Assembly (NCBI GenBank): GCA_944990035.1
Contig: CALYLX010000089.1
Coordinates: 62,001 to 126,000, forward strand
Direction of reading: 5' to 3'
DNA: 64,000 nt
Source: Clitopilus passeckerianus
Taxonomy: Eukaryota; Basidiomycota; Agaricomycetes; Agaricales; Entolomataceae
The notes beneath the pieces are model-generated. The model had not been told where the DNA came from, ran no database searches, and saw only the letters and a program-made list of their open reading frames with translations. Both the position numbers and the translations under genes were made by a program. Below are positions 1 through 11,656 of this stretch, piece after piece. Position 1 is the first letter of the stretch, and the number at the start of each line of letters is the position of its first letter.

Positions 1-3000
1 TGATAGAGTTGAAGACCAAACTTGTCTTTGCGATCGGGAGTGTAGAGTTTGACTCCACATGGGTCAGAATAGTAACCCGCATGGATGTTCTCAAGGATGT
101 TCTTTGCCTTCAAGAATGATGCTTCATTGAAAAGTGGCTGACTGGTTGTCGCATCAACAAGTGGTCCATAGGTACGGATGACCTGTGCAACTCGAGGAGC
201 TAGAACATCGGCCCGGGGACAAACCGTCGAACACGCTTCCAGACCCAGTTGGACTTCCAGAGAACCATCTGATCCCAGGTGATACCTTGAGTAGCTAAGA
301 ACCGCTCTACTGCAGCCTTATCCTCTGGGTCCGGAATGAAAATAGCATCACGAAGAGCCCGGGCAAAGGCATGACGCAGACCATGAGTTCGTGAAATCTT
401 GAACTGATCCATAAGATGCCAAATGTCCCCGAGCACTCGTGAGCGTAACTCTGGGTCTGAGTAGAGACCAGAGACGGTAGCTGCAGTAGTGGCAAGGGCA
501 GCCGGGATGTATTTGTCTGCCAGAGACATTGCTGCAGAATCAGCAGCTGATGATGCTGTCAACTGCTCGGTCTCCGCATCGTGGCTGATCAATGCTGGCC
601 ATTGAAGCCGCTCAATATCATCCATACTCTCCTCCTCAGATAATAAGGAGGGATCAGGATGGGGCTCAATACCTTCAATAGGATCAGAGTAGGGATCATG
701 GTTGGGAGTGTAAGGGTGGGGTGGAAGGGGGCAGCGGGGTAAATCACGAACAGGTGCAATACCAAGTGCTATTTGAACATCCCGCATATCACAGAGCATC
801 CGGTAAGGAAGAGGCTGAGCCACTTCAGAGATAGCTGTGTCCGCTTTCGAGGGTAATAGGGCACCTCGGACCAGGTATGCAGGTTGGATAATGGCCGTAA
901 TATTGATGAGAGTGCGGGTGCGGGTGACGTTCACACCATTGTGCTTCTTGACGCTTGCACGATCTGGTGCAACGTAGCCAATGGCCACAACAGAAGAGCC
1001 ATCCCGTGAGAGCAACTTCACCTGAGTGCCAGGAGGGGTGTCAAGGGATATGGGACGCTGTGAGGCCACACTGGTGATGTGCTCTTGGAGGGTCCAGGTT
1101 GCATATCCGTCAAGGCTTGCATACCGAATTGCATCACTGGATAGTTCATCCTCAACCCAGGCTGTACTAATGCGAACAGTTTCATTCTTGGAAATGTATC
1201 GCTTCAACAGAACGCCAACAAGATCCTGCAGAGAGGTGTTGGATCTTTGAGTCAGGTTGCGTTCATGGGCCATAGCGCCAAGCTCAATGGCTCCAGAAAA
1301 TGGAGGGATGTCACGTTTTGTGTCAAACCCACAGTTTTTGAAAAGCCGGGTGAAGTCAGCTTTAATATGGACACCGTATTTTCGGATCCGAGGGCTTGAA
1401 GCAAGGCCAGCAAGGCTGAGGAGGGTTGAGGTATCCAGTGGCTGTAAGAGGAAGTTTTGAAAGCTATAAAGTATTTAATTGATGAACATAGTTGCAGTCA
1501 ATGCAGCTTACACAAATAAGATAAATCTTCTTATCCACAACAAGTGTAACAACGGCAACGTAACCCTGGATTCCTTCATCGACCGGCCATTCCATGTCCA
1601 TCCCCACATCAAAGTATTCTCCATCTCCAAGCCGACTAACCTGCTCCATTACGAGATTCATCTGGAAGGTGATCTGGAATGATGACTCCAGAATAACGAT
1701 TGTCCAGTCCAAAGGTATGACAAGGGCATCCAGTGTAGTCGATGACAGTATAGGCTTGACATCACGACGAAGAGACGGAAACACTTTCTCGAGCTCTGCC
1801 TTGTCACCCCGAACATTATCTGTGAAGACCAGTTCAATATCATCATGGCCATACTCTCGAAGAGAGTGAGGAATGGTTGCCAATGCCGGCATGAACTGGT
1901 TGTGGGCCTTTGTGGGAGTGAGGGTCATGGTTCGAACCTCGTTGTACTCATTGATGCCGGTATGTAGAGCACCAAAACGGGCTCGCCGTTCACCTTCCCG
2001 ATGTGCTTCGAACCTGGAAAACAACGAGCACCTTGATAAGCACCCATATGATGTGTTGGAGAAAGGTTCATACCTTGAAACTGTGGTCTATCGTCAGTAT
2101 CCGGCAAGACAGCATTGCCATATGTTGGTCGATCTCGCATGCATGTCTTTCCATAAATGCATTGTAGAGATCTCCAAAGTAGCGCCCTGAGGGGACGTAA
2201 CCTGCATACTTAGCACGGTCATTCCACAGCCCAAACCGGGGATGCTGCACTAGCAGTCCTCTTATGGACTCAGTTTCCATCCGACTTTTCACGAGCTCGT
2301 AGTACAGCAGCTGGAGTTTTTCATGGCGACGAATGTAGAATGTACGAATCATGGCCGCAAAGGGAGATGGCCCATGACCGCGTTGAAAGCTGGATCGAAG
2401 GAGAGCAATCAGGCGGTCGGTAACACCGCAACGATGAGTGAGGTAGAATGTGAATTGTGAGGCAACAGCAGGGGAAGGGCATCGAGGAGGGCGGGTGACC
2501 AGCTTTGATAAGTCTTCTTGCATTCCGAGCGTCCGCACTTATATCGGTACCCGATGATATAGATGTTCTGGTCAATGTCAACAATTCTTCGAGGCGAATC
2601 CGTCCAGCCGTTGAGCTGCAATGCGACAGGTATGTGATTCCCAGCTGTTCGCCCAGCTTTGCGACACTCTGGGCACGGGATGCTCTGGTTGTCGACAAAG
2701 AAATGCGGAAGCCATACGAACCAGGTAGGTTCATAGAAGATCTCGGGTTCAATTTGAAAGATGCGTGCGGCCTTGAAGAGCGGATTTTTGGCGAATGAAG
2801 AACGATCCGTTCTCATAGCAGGATGGCTGCTTGGAACGGTTCCTGTCGGCCTCCTCACGGAGGTGGGTGCAGATTTCCTTGTATTTGGATTTGAGCCAGT
2901 GGGGTAGCGTCGAGTTCGGTTGTTTGCTCGTTGCGGGAGACATCTCGTCGTCGTCTGGGAGGGTCCCGAAGTTGTCTGCTTCGTCCTCTCTGTCCTCTCC

Positions 3001-4171
3001 TTCGCCCTGAAAGGCATCCGTGCCACCCACTCCCAAATCCTGGTCCAACCCACCGTCGAAATCATCGAAATCGTAGAAATCGCAAGTGAGCTCCACCGGC
3101 TCTGGTGGAGCTCTAGAAGTTACATCCGGCAGCGGATGTAACTTCCTCTGGTTTGTTGGAGCTGCTGGTGTTCCTGCTGAGCAACGGTTAGCGTCAAAAT
3201 CCAAGCAAATAGTGAAATGCAACTCACTGGTGCCGAAAGCGCGATGCTCGTGCCGTACGTCTTTGTCACGTAGCCTGGGGTCGACTACATTGAGTTCTGG
3301 GTAGGAAATAGGTGTTAGCATGCTTATATATCTTCGATAAAGTGAAATGAACATACCTGGATTGGCCGGCTCTTCTGTGAGATCTCTCCCTTCCATCGTG
3401 CTCTTATTGGCAGTTGCCGGCCTCTTTCCTTTCTCTCCAGTCGTGGTATTTGCTTGGTTTGTTACTAAGATATATTATTAGAATGTAAGAGTGTCAATTT
3501 TACCAGAGAACATACATGGTAGTTCAGTAGGTGTGCCATGGCGTTCACTTGCGGCGACGCTGGTAGCACGCGAATGAGAAGAGAAAAACCCTAGGTTTGT
3601 TAGTCAGGGAGGCCTTCGAACATATGTTGAGTGATCACATACCTTCGAGCGATATCTGCCTTGTATTTCGAGGCGGATAAATAGCAGGAGATGAGTCGCG
3701 AGACTCGCTGCCTGATCCAGTCTGAGCACGAGACAAGCGCTTGTCAGGGCGCTTGTCAACGGCCGCGCTTGGTGCATTTGGCAAAGGTTCGGCCACTACA
3801 ACAGGTGGCGAGGCTGCTGGGGCATGCTGAGCCAAGGGAGTTGTGCCAGGCTCGTTGTCTGTAGGTGGGATGGATCAGAATCTCGTTTGGTTGCTCTTAC
3901 ACGTGCGTGAACGTACCAGGAGCCGTGATTGGCTGGCAAGAGGCCTCGACAGCCTTGTTATGGGCGTCTGATTGATGGAAGCAGCTGTCAGCGCTGCGTG
4001 GACTGAATAAGGTTGCCAACACTCACCTGGAGCCGTGCTCGATGCTGCCACCCTGGCCTTTGCAGGTCGGCCAACGGGCCTTCCGGTCGCGGAAGGGGCG
4101 CCTTTCCTATTCTTGGTCCCTTTCGGGCGTCCTGGACCGCGTTTGGTCCTTTCAGTCGCGTCTTGCTCCAT
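1..4171 (-). pseudogene. Decayed DUF6729 plus 3'-5' exonuclease gene (mobile-element-associated), partial at left edge
   Basis: Reading from 4171 the gene encodes an AT-hook (RGPGRPKGTKNRK, about 4150-4100), low-complexity exons, and then a DUF6729-type segment with paired cysteines (PCPEC near 2675, then a second cysteine pair, CGRSEC, near 2540). A DnaQ-like DEDDy exonuclease follows: Exo I DMEWP near 1600, Exo II HIKADF near 1360, Exo III YASLDGYAT near 1110. Coding continues past the stop at 200-202 in another frame, through a GYYSDP motif (about 60-75), to the left edge. I see frameshifts near 2795 (A run), near 2480 and near 215 (CCCCGGG run), so this copy is probably dead. The 5' exons splice in frame (for example an intron ending just before 3981). 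The architecture is known from multicopy Agaricomycete genes; a role in transposition is inferred. The start could instead be the ATG at 4264. Confidence 0.7.
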
Positions 4172-4248
4172 AAGAGGACGTGCTGATTGTTGGTTGTCGT
4201 GAGCTGGTCGTCGTTGACAGATGGCCGCCTCCTCATTGCCTAAATTAG

Positions 4249-4282
4249 TAGTTAGCCGGAACATTAATAGTTAGCCGGAACA
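4249..4282. repeat. Short direct repeat (15 bp, two units)
   Basis: TAGTTAGCCGGAACA occurs at 4249-4263 and again at 4268-4282, four bases apart, just upstream of the exonuclease-element gene. It could be a local duplication or an element-edge motif. No terminal inverted repeat was recognised. Confidence 0.5.
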
Positions 4283-4964
4283 CGAGGACTTAAAGTTACT
4301 CAAAAGAGTAAGTAGACTTAAATTAATAAATTAAGTCTCGCGGGCCCCCAGCCATAGTTAAAGTGCCCTGGCGACTACGAAGCAGAGGCACGTGCAGTGG
4401 CAACGAGAACTCTAGTTCAGACTCTCTGGTTCGTTGTATGGTCCACGCCGCAAGATATGTCTGACGAGAAACGGCATGTAGAATGGCCTCGAGGCCACTA
4501 CATTCAGATCGTGATGGTAATTCATTTCTCAAGAACGCGTGCTGGCCATGCATCTTGTGAATTAAGGACAGCATTACTAATCAAAGGTGAGTCGGAGGCT
4601 CGCTATTGGTGGCGGTCGCCGTCAATGCAGCTGAATAGGCTGCTACAGTCATAGTCTGCAGACAGACTCGGATAATGAGGAGTTCGGGCTAAGCGCTTCG
4701 CCCAACTCGGATCACCGAGACCTGCCGAATTTAGCAAGCCACGGTCAAACCGTTGCCCCGTTTGGGGCTGGTTCCTGGTTAACTGGTTGGTTTCCTGTTG
4801 AAAGTTGAAACCGTGTTTGCAGCATTAAAGCCCAACAAAGATTTCGCAGAACAGCAATGCAAGTGCGTTAACAACCTCATGGGACTAGATGAGGTTTCGC
4901 ATGTAGGTTCATCCCAGACATAATACACAAACTCTGATGTAATTAGACAAAATTGAAGTATCAA
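4283..4964. other. Intergenic, no gene recognised
   Basis: Separates the exonuclease element from DUF6535 copy A. Only short unconvincing reading frames on both strands. The 3' part probably holds the untranslated tail of copy A. Confidence 0.5.
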
Positions 4965-7890
4965 TTACTGAACGATTCGCCACGAACGAAAAGATTCCAC
5001 ACTCCTAGACCTCGAAGGCGGTCTTGACTCAGGAGCAGGTATTGTAGGCGGATGGTGACCACTACCAACCTTTCCGGAGGCAGGAGACCCTGGCTCTTGA
5101 TGTCCATCCTGCCCCTCCACGACGCTGGATCCTATATTCTCGTCGAGTTCGGATTCGACAACAGAGGGTAACGGAAGTAGATATGGGAAGTGGTCCTCCC
5201 AGAATCTTTGAGCATTTCTAATGCGGTCCATCAGGAGTCCGGACGCATTGTAAGATAACCATCCGCTCTGGTTATCGTCGTCCTGCCTTAGTATAGCCTG
5301 AGCCGCCTGGGCAATTGCACTCGCCGTTTCCTGCGTAATCCCGGTCTTTGTACGTATCTTCTCTGCCTTGACCTCAGTCCCATCTGAGATCATACTCTCT
5401 TCGGGCTCCCACAAAACCCAGACGACTTCTAGCGTCTCCCGCAAATAGGAAGGACTGGTTCTCCATTCCTTGCATCGACGTTTGGTCTGATCGGCAAGCT
5501 GCTGTGCGAGTTCTGACGAGACAGTGTAGCCGGCACCAATCAGCGTGTGGTATTGGAGGAAGTCCAGCGTATCGCGAGGATGGGAAGAAGTGACCCATTG
5601 GGTAAGATCCATCACCTCGAGCTGTCGAACGACGAGCTTGGTGAACGCTGACTTCATAGCGAAGGGGTCTGACGGTCCTGACACTAGGCTGGAATCGCCA
5701 ATTTGAGCTTCAATGAACTTGACTGGATCCACGTCAAGACTGGTTCCGCTTGACGAATGGCTTGCATGAATCTTCTTCAACACCATTGCTTTGATCATCA
5801 CAGCCAATGACTCGTGAGCAGCAGTGATTTCGTCGGGCCGTAGGTCTTCAATCTGAGACAGGGCCTCGAACCAGATTGGGTCTACCTCGCTCCACCAAGT
5901 CTGGTCAAGGAAGTCGTAATCGTCGGGGTGTATTCTAGCCCCATCGAGCTGGTCAAAGCACCATAGGAGGCCCCTAAGTGCCTCAACGCACTCTGTAGGT
6001 TCAAGCCCGTGGTCAAGGACGGCACGGATGAGACGCTTATGGCCGGCGTCGTTGGGGAACTTCGGCCTATTCCTGGGCTCTGCAATGTCTGGTATTAACC
6101 ATAACCACTGCGTCGGGGCCCAGGTCCGTTTAACCCTTTCGTTTAGGTATTCGCTGATATGCAGAGCCTGGGATTTGTCGGATATCATCAACATCGCTCG
6201 AAACACGGGATCGATCTTGGTGGCTATTCGATCGGCCTCGTTGGGCTTGCATTCGCGAAGTAGGCCGAGGAGGTTGTCATAAATGGGGGTTTTGTCAAGC
6301 TTTTCCGTGAACCTATGGCCGTAAAGGGCAAAGAAAGTAGGGGCAAACATGAAGACAAAAGGATCCTTGGATGACTCGCGTAAGTAGTCAATGAGGATAC
6401 GAGCCTGCTCTTCCTCTGCCTCTTGGCTTTGGTTGAAATATGGTGGTCCCTCAAAGTTAGAGGAATCAAAGGAAGCACCGTCGTTGTCGTTGCACAAGCA
6501 GATGTTTGATTTGATGAGCGCTGCCGCGGGGTAGTACCAATCCAACATCATGTTCCACTTCTCGCCCTCTAGTTTGCGTACCTGGTCCTTGGAGAACCAG
6601 GATTGACGCCCGGTTTTCCTCAACGAGAACTCGTTCGGGCACGTGTTGAGCAGGTATGCTATGGCCCACAGTGCTCTGGGGATTGCAATAGTGCACCGTT
6701 GCCGGTGGGCATCTGTGACCCAGTAGTTCTGGGCATTGACCATGAGGGCGAAGAGTCGTGATATGATGTCCATGGAAGGATCGGTGGTCTCGAGTAAAGG
6801 CCGAATGAGATAGAAGTTGCTAGTGTGCAGTTTTCCTTCGATCCCAAATATGACATCCGGGAGAGCCTCCACGAAGGGCAACAGCTCGTAGTCATCTGTG
6901 AGTGACCTAAGCGTCCAGCTCATTGACTTCGTCTCTCGTTCCTCGTGCTCGACGTAACTTGCTGCGACCATGGCGTAGGTCAAGTTATACTGTCTTTCAG
7001 ACGCTAGGGGTAAAATGTCGGCGCTCCCAAAGCAACAAAATATGTTGCGACGCAAGCTGGTAAACTTTTCCAAGCTCCACCAGAATGACTGCCACAGACG
7101 CCAAATCATCGGTGACAACGGGGTCTGGTATGGGGAGCTTAGCTTGAACAGTGGCATGAAGGTGAAAGTGGCGTAGATGCATGCTATGACGATAAGTGCG
7201 CCAGAAATTAGCCATCGAACGGCAGAGTTGACGGTATGCAGAAATGCAATGAGTCCTGCGAAGAATGAAAACAGGGAGAGATGCAGAATTGACGGGATCA
7301 CGTCTACGATGGTGTGCATCTGAAAATTCTTGAGGCCAAAGTAGAGGTATGAGAAGAGACGAGCCCGTGCAGTTGGGGTACGTAGGATCGTTGTCCTGTG
7401 CAGGAAGTGTCGGGTCCACTGCTGGACGAACGTTGCAAGGAAGGCGCATGAAAGTGCGAGGGTGAGGCTCAAGAACCACAGAATGTTGCAGGCCACAGCT
7501 GAGGGATCCGGCGTGAAATGTTCAATCGTTGCAGCCGTCTCGATCCCGCCATTGGACAACTGCTTCGAGATATGCAGGAGGAGGGAGGAGGTGACCTCCG
7601 TTTGATCAGGCTGCAACGTCTTGTAACTTTCAACGACAAAAGCTGTAAGAACAGCAGAGTAAAGACCAGACTACAGGAACCAAACCAGTAATATTATTAC
7701 TAACTGTCAGAAGTTGATGAAGGAGACAGGCAAAATATGGACCTACGAAAACCAGAATAACATCCATGTCTTCCTTCCAACTCCTAACAAGCCCTTCATC
7801 GTAGCGGTGCGCCTCCTCGAGATAGATTTCCCATAGCTTTCCACATGCATCCTCCGTCAATCTTGCTTCCTCATTCAACTCGGTAGACAT
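4965..7890 (-). CDS. DUF6535 membrane protein, copy A (intact, about 949 aa)
   Basis: Two exons: 7890-7747 (48 codons, start MSTELNEEARL) and 7670-4965, joined in phase 0 by a GTAGGT...TAG intron. Exon 1 is the short acidic head ending WKEDMDVILVF. Exon 2 opens with a hydrophobic segment (SGLYSAVLTAF), followed by NILWFLSLTLALSCAFLATF and two further membrane segments, which is the DUF6535 pattern. The remaining 700 or so residues look soluble and helical and end in a Pro/Ser/Arg-rich tail. Function is unknown; membrane placement is predicted from hydrophobicity. It is the most diverged of the five copies and lacks the third coding exon seen in copies C, D and E. Coding starts at the ATG at 7890; a GTG sits just upstream. 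Confidence 0.85.
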
Positions 7891-8319
7891 CACTTCGGAA
7901 TGATACTGGTATTTGGTACAGAATTAGGCTGTGCAGGACCGGTAGAGCCCTCTCAGAGCAAGTTAGGTGTGTCCAGGGTAGATGTGGCTAGTACAACGAC
8001 TTCACAGCCTTGAACGCCATGTTGGGCCGTGATCTGCAGCCTTCGCAATAGAAATGCGGAGTGGCCTTGGGGACCGAGGTCGAAAGTCTCGCTGGGCAGT
8101 CACATGTTCACACTTGAATGCGACCATCACAGTGTTTAGTCAACATCCGGAAAACGAGGCCGGCTTCTCCGAAAGTGCACGATTCATAACTATCAACGTG
8201 TAACTCACGAAAACTGGAAAGCCGTGTAAAAAAAACCCAAATAAATTAAGATGGATATACACATATGGAGAAAAGAGTAAGCAGCTGCATCTATGCCTTT
8301 GGGTCGTGAAATTGACAAT
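7891..8319. other. Intergenic between copy A and the MFS gene
   Basis: Holds the promoter side of copy A and the 3' flank of the transporter. No coding signal or RNA gene seen. Confidence 0.5.
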
Positions 8320-10217
8320 TCAGGCCTTAATAGGTCTTTTGGGCACCAACGCCCACGCAATAGTCATCACGACCATCATAGCTACAATCCTATTTAACAA
8401 GGTCAGACATCGCCAAATTTTCGAAAAGGCTGAACGAAGGTACTCACAGGGGCTGCAAACTCCTGATACCAAACCTAGATGAAAGAGCGCCTGTGGTAAA
8501 TGGGAAGGCTGCGCCTCCAGCATGTCCGAAACCAGCGATCCATCCAATGGACCCCGTTAGGATCCAATGAGGCAGAACACGGCCTGCTACGGTCATCGTG
8601 ACGGGAAACATTGGGCCGAGCAGTACTCCAACAAAGGAGACAGCGATTGCGTCTCCCACCAGCGATGGAACGAGCCATACGACCAGTTCCAGGCTTGAAG
8701 AGTCTGAGAGTTAGGTACAGGATAGAGAAAGAAAAGACTTACCCTATGGCCAGAATGGAGTAGATGAAGATGACACGAGATTCTCCGACCTGCGGGTGGC
8801 GTTGGTTATTCACATTTGAGAACAGGAAAATGGTTTTCACGAGCCTTCTTGTTCACCCAAAGAAGTGCCACTCTACCAAACATGAGACCCCCGAAGAAGC
8901 CAGCCGAAACGTATCCAGAAGACGCGCCTCCGCCACGTTGGTTGATAATGAAAGTGACGATCCATCCACCAAGCGTGACCTCGACGCCAACGTACATAAA
9001 GATGAAGAATGCGAGGAGATGGACATTTTTATGACTCAGTATTTCCTTGAACGTGCCTTTCTGGTCTTCTTGCGCTGCATTGGGAAGCAAGCCAATATCC
9101 TCTAAGCATTCTATTAGCAAGGTTAGGTGAAATGACTTTCATTGCATAGTGAAAGTAGAGGGAACTAACGTCGGTGACTCCGGAACCGGAACACAGTGGT
9201 CAGAAGGAGCGTGTTCAATAGGGCAACTCCAAGAGAGATCAGAAAAAAGAATGACCAATGCTTCATCTGCGCAAATTGAGTTGCAATAAGAGGAGCCGAA
9301 AGGGCTCCAGCACCTGTAAAATCCAGATTAGTTGCTCTTTCTCGTGAGGAAGTCATCCCCTTACCATAGGCAGCGTGTAGTAAACCCATTCTATGTTCCG
9401 AGTTGGGTATACCGGCAATGAAGCCGTTGGCTTGAGCATCCTGAGTTGAGGTTTAACAGCGAGTATCAGCACTGACATACGTGGGGAACTGGCGTTTACG
9501 CACCTGCATCGCCTGCCCAGCGCAGTTCAGCGCGTATGATATCGCAAAGACCGGAAAGGGCGGAGCGGGAGCTTGCAAACAGTACGCCACAACCTGTAGT
9601 AGGGACCCTGACATGATGAATTAGTGTCGGAGAAAGCGAATGGGGATCCGTGGTGTACCTAGGGCAAGGACCTGTAAAGGCATCTGAGAGGTTGTAAGGG
9701 ACCTGACAATAATGCGTATATTACCTTTCCGAATCCAAGCTTTTCCGATAAAGGCACATTCAGGAATGCTCCCCCAACGAATCCCTACGGAGTACTTGTC
9801 ATCGACTCGACGTCACCTGTTGCGAGATGATGCTTACGACGCATGCGAGAACGAATAGCAGAGAGACGACAGCAAATCCGACCTTCAATGACTATTAGCA
9901 GGTTCTACATGCCGTCATTCACAGTAGCTCACTTGATAGACTTCTTGGATTCGCGGAAGCAGAGGACCAGTAGTACCGTCGTTCCAGCCCGCGAGGAAGA
10001 GTGACCAGCAGAGTGCTGCAAACTGGACATTGGCCAATGTCTTTTGCTCCTTTGTGGGCAATTCTGGCGAGGTCTCCTTCTGAGAGCCAGAATCGAACTC
10101 ATCACTGGGTGCGACGGCAGGGAGAACAATCGCGACTGGTGCGACATAATCTTCCGTGATCTGTTTCTGAAGAATCTCTTCTCCAATTTCTTGGCGTGTA
10201 GTAGTATCTTGGGACAT
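8320..10217 (-). CDS. Major facilitator superfamily transporter (Bsc6/YOL137W-like)
   Basis: Multi-exon gene of roughly 470 residues. Exon 1 is 10217-9933 (95 codons), starting MSQDTTTRQEIGEE. After a cytosolic head the first membrane segments appear (FAALCWSLFLAGWNDGTTGP), and several short GT-AG exons follow in frame (FAVVSLLFVLAC; GFVGGAFLNVPLSEKLGFGK; NCAGQAMQDAQANGF). The second half carries FFIFMYVGVEVTLGGWIVTF and a glycine-rich late helix (GWIAGFGHAGGAAFPF). The last exon is 8389-8320 and ends PKRPIKA. The twelve-helix layout and the WNDGTTGPLLP signature match the fungal MFS group related to yeast Bsc6. Substrate cannot be told. It sits inside the DUF6535 array on the same strand, and I found no break. 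Confidence 0.85.
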
Positions 10218-11656
10218 TTTTGCTACACAATCTCCCTCGATGACAGAAATATGGTGCCTCGGGGAGGAGCTGTGGAAACGGGATCTGGTATGCCAAAGCC
10301 AGGAGAAATAAGGCTGTATATTGGAAGAACTTGCGTTGAAGAGTATGATATCTGGCAAAAGTGTGAAACCGATAATTCGTAGAGCCTTCGAACTGAGCAG
10401 AACCTTTCTGAGTTGAACGCAGATGGCATTCAGTAGGAACAGTATTTATGGGTCGAGGGAAGAGCGCGTGCCGTCTGGTGGAAATTGAATGTCGTTCAAG
10501 ACTCAGATCAACGGCTGCTAAACCTGTGATTGTGGAGATAACGGTGTCATGCCTAGAAGTTATAAAAATGATACCAGAATGCTAGTGTGAGATGGCGTAC
10601 CAATTTAATTCACCCATTTGAATGGCCTTGGCACCAAGGCACAATAGTACAGCTGCACGTCAGAGCAAGTTATTAATTTCTAAGACGGCACTCAATTAGA
10701 TCGGATCAGGCACTTACAGGATGAAGATCACGTCGAAAGAAGGGCACCCGGTCATGGATAATGCTTTCTGCCACTCAGCCATAATCGTTGAGCATGGAAT
10801 GAAACTTGTTAGGATCCTATTCGAGCCAGGTTCGACTGGCTTGAGATCAAGGAATTAGAGGCAAACCAAGAACACAAAACGATAGAGGCCCTAACTACAG
10901 AATCGTCCGGCAGCCGGTGGACAAGCCACACGGCGTATTCAATCTATGAAAAGTTAGCATTATAACAGTGTACGAGAACGAGGAGGGCACACCTGAAAGA
11001 AGCTAGTTGAGGAATATCGTACATGTTCTGAAACTACGGCAGCCGGATCGTGGTCGTTTTGCTTGAAGCTCCGTTCGATCGCTCGCTGAAGGGACCAGCT
11101 GCACCCGGCCAAAACCTCCGACCACGAGGCTCCAAAGCGTGTTGAATAGACCTTGAGGCCGACTCGAAGGCTGCAGCGAGCCTTACATTGAAGGTAGTTT
11201 GCAGGAATTAGGGCAGCTGATCAGTCGATTGGCATCTATAGTGTTGCTGTATGAGGAATCTTTCAATCCATCCTGCAAGTAATGAATCAACATCGAAGGC
11301 CCGATTCAATTTCGATTGACGGCATAGTACCTGGGTACGAGACCACAAGAACACTCACGTGCCTGCGTCGTGCTGCTTCGGGAGAGGGAACTTGAATATC
11401 CTCGTGTAATATAGCAGATATGCAATCTTGATTCCGGGATGTGTAACTCCGAGCTGTCCGAGAAAATAACTGAAGGCAGGAAGAATGAGATTGGATGGCG
11501 AGAGCTCAGCCTACGTGTAACGAAAGGGTACTTTAGTTTGGGCAAACTGATATCCATGAATAATAAGCATAGGCGCAGAAAGTTGGTAGGTGGATTGCCG
11601 ACATTGACGATCGTGACATTCCGTGCAACAATCAAGCCAGTTACAAGCCTATCTCC
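10218..11656. other. Intergenic, 1.4 kb, no gene recognised
   Basis: Upstream of the MFS gene and downstream of DUF6535 copy B. Reading frames on both strands are short and lack family resemblance. It probably contains the MFS promoter near 10250-10450. Confidence 0.45.

Noticed and set aside
4249..4282. Terminal repeat or target-site duplication of the exonuclease element
   Set aside because: Both 15-base units lie on the same side of the gene, four bases apart, and no partner at the other end is visible in the window.
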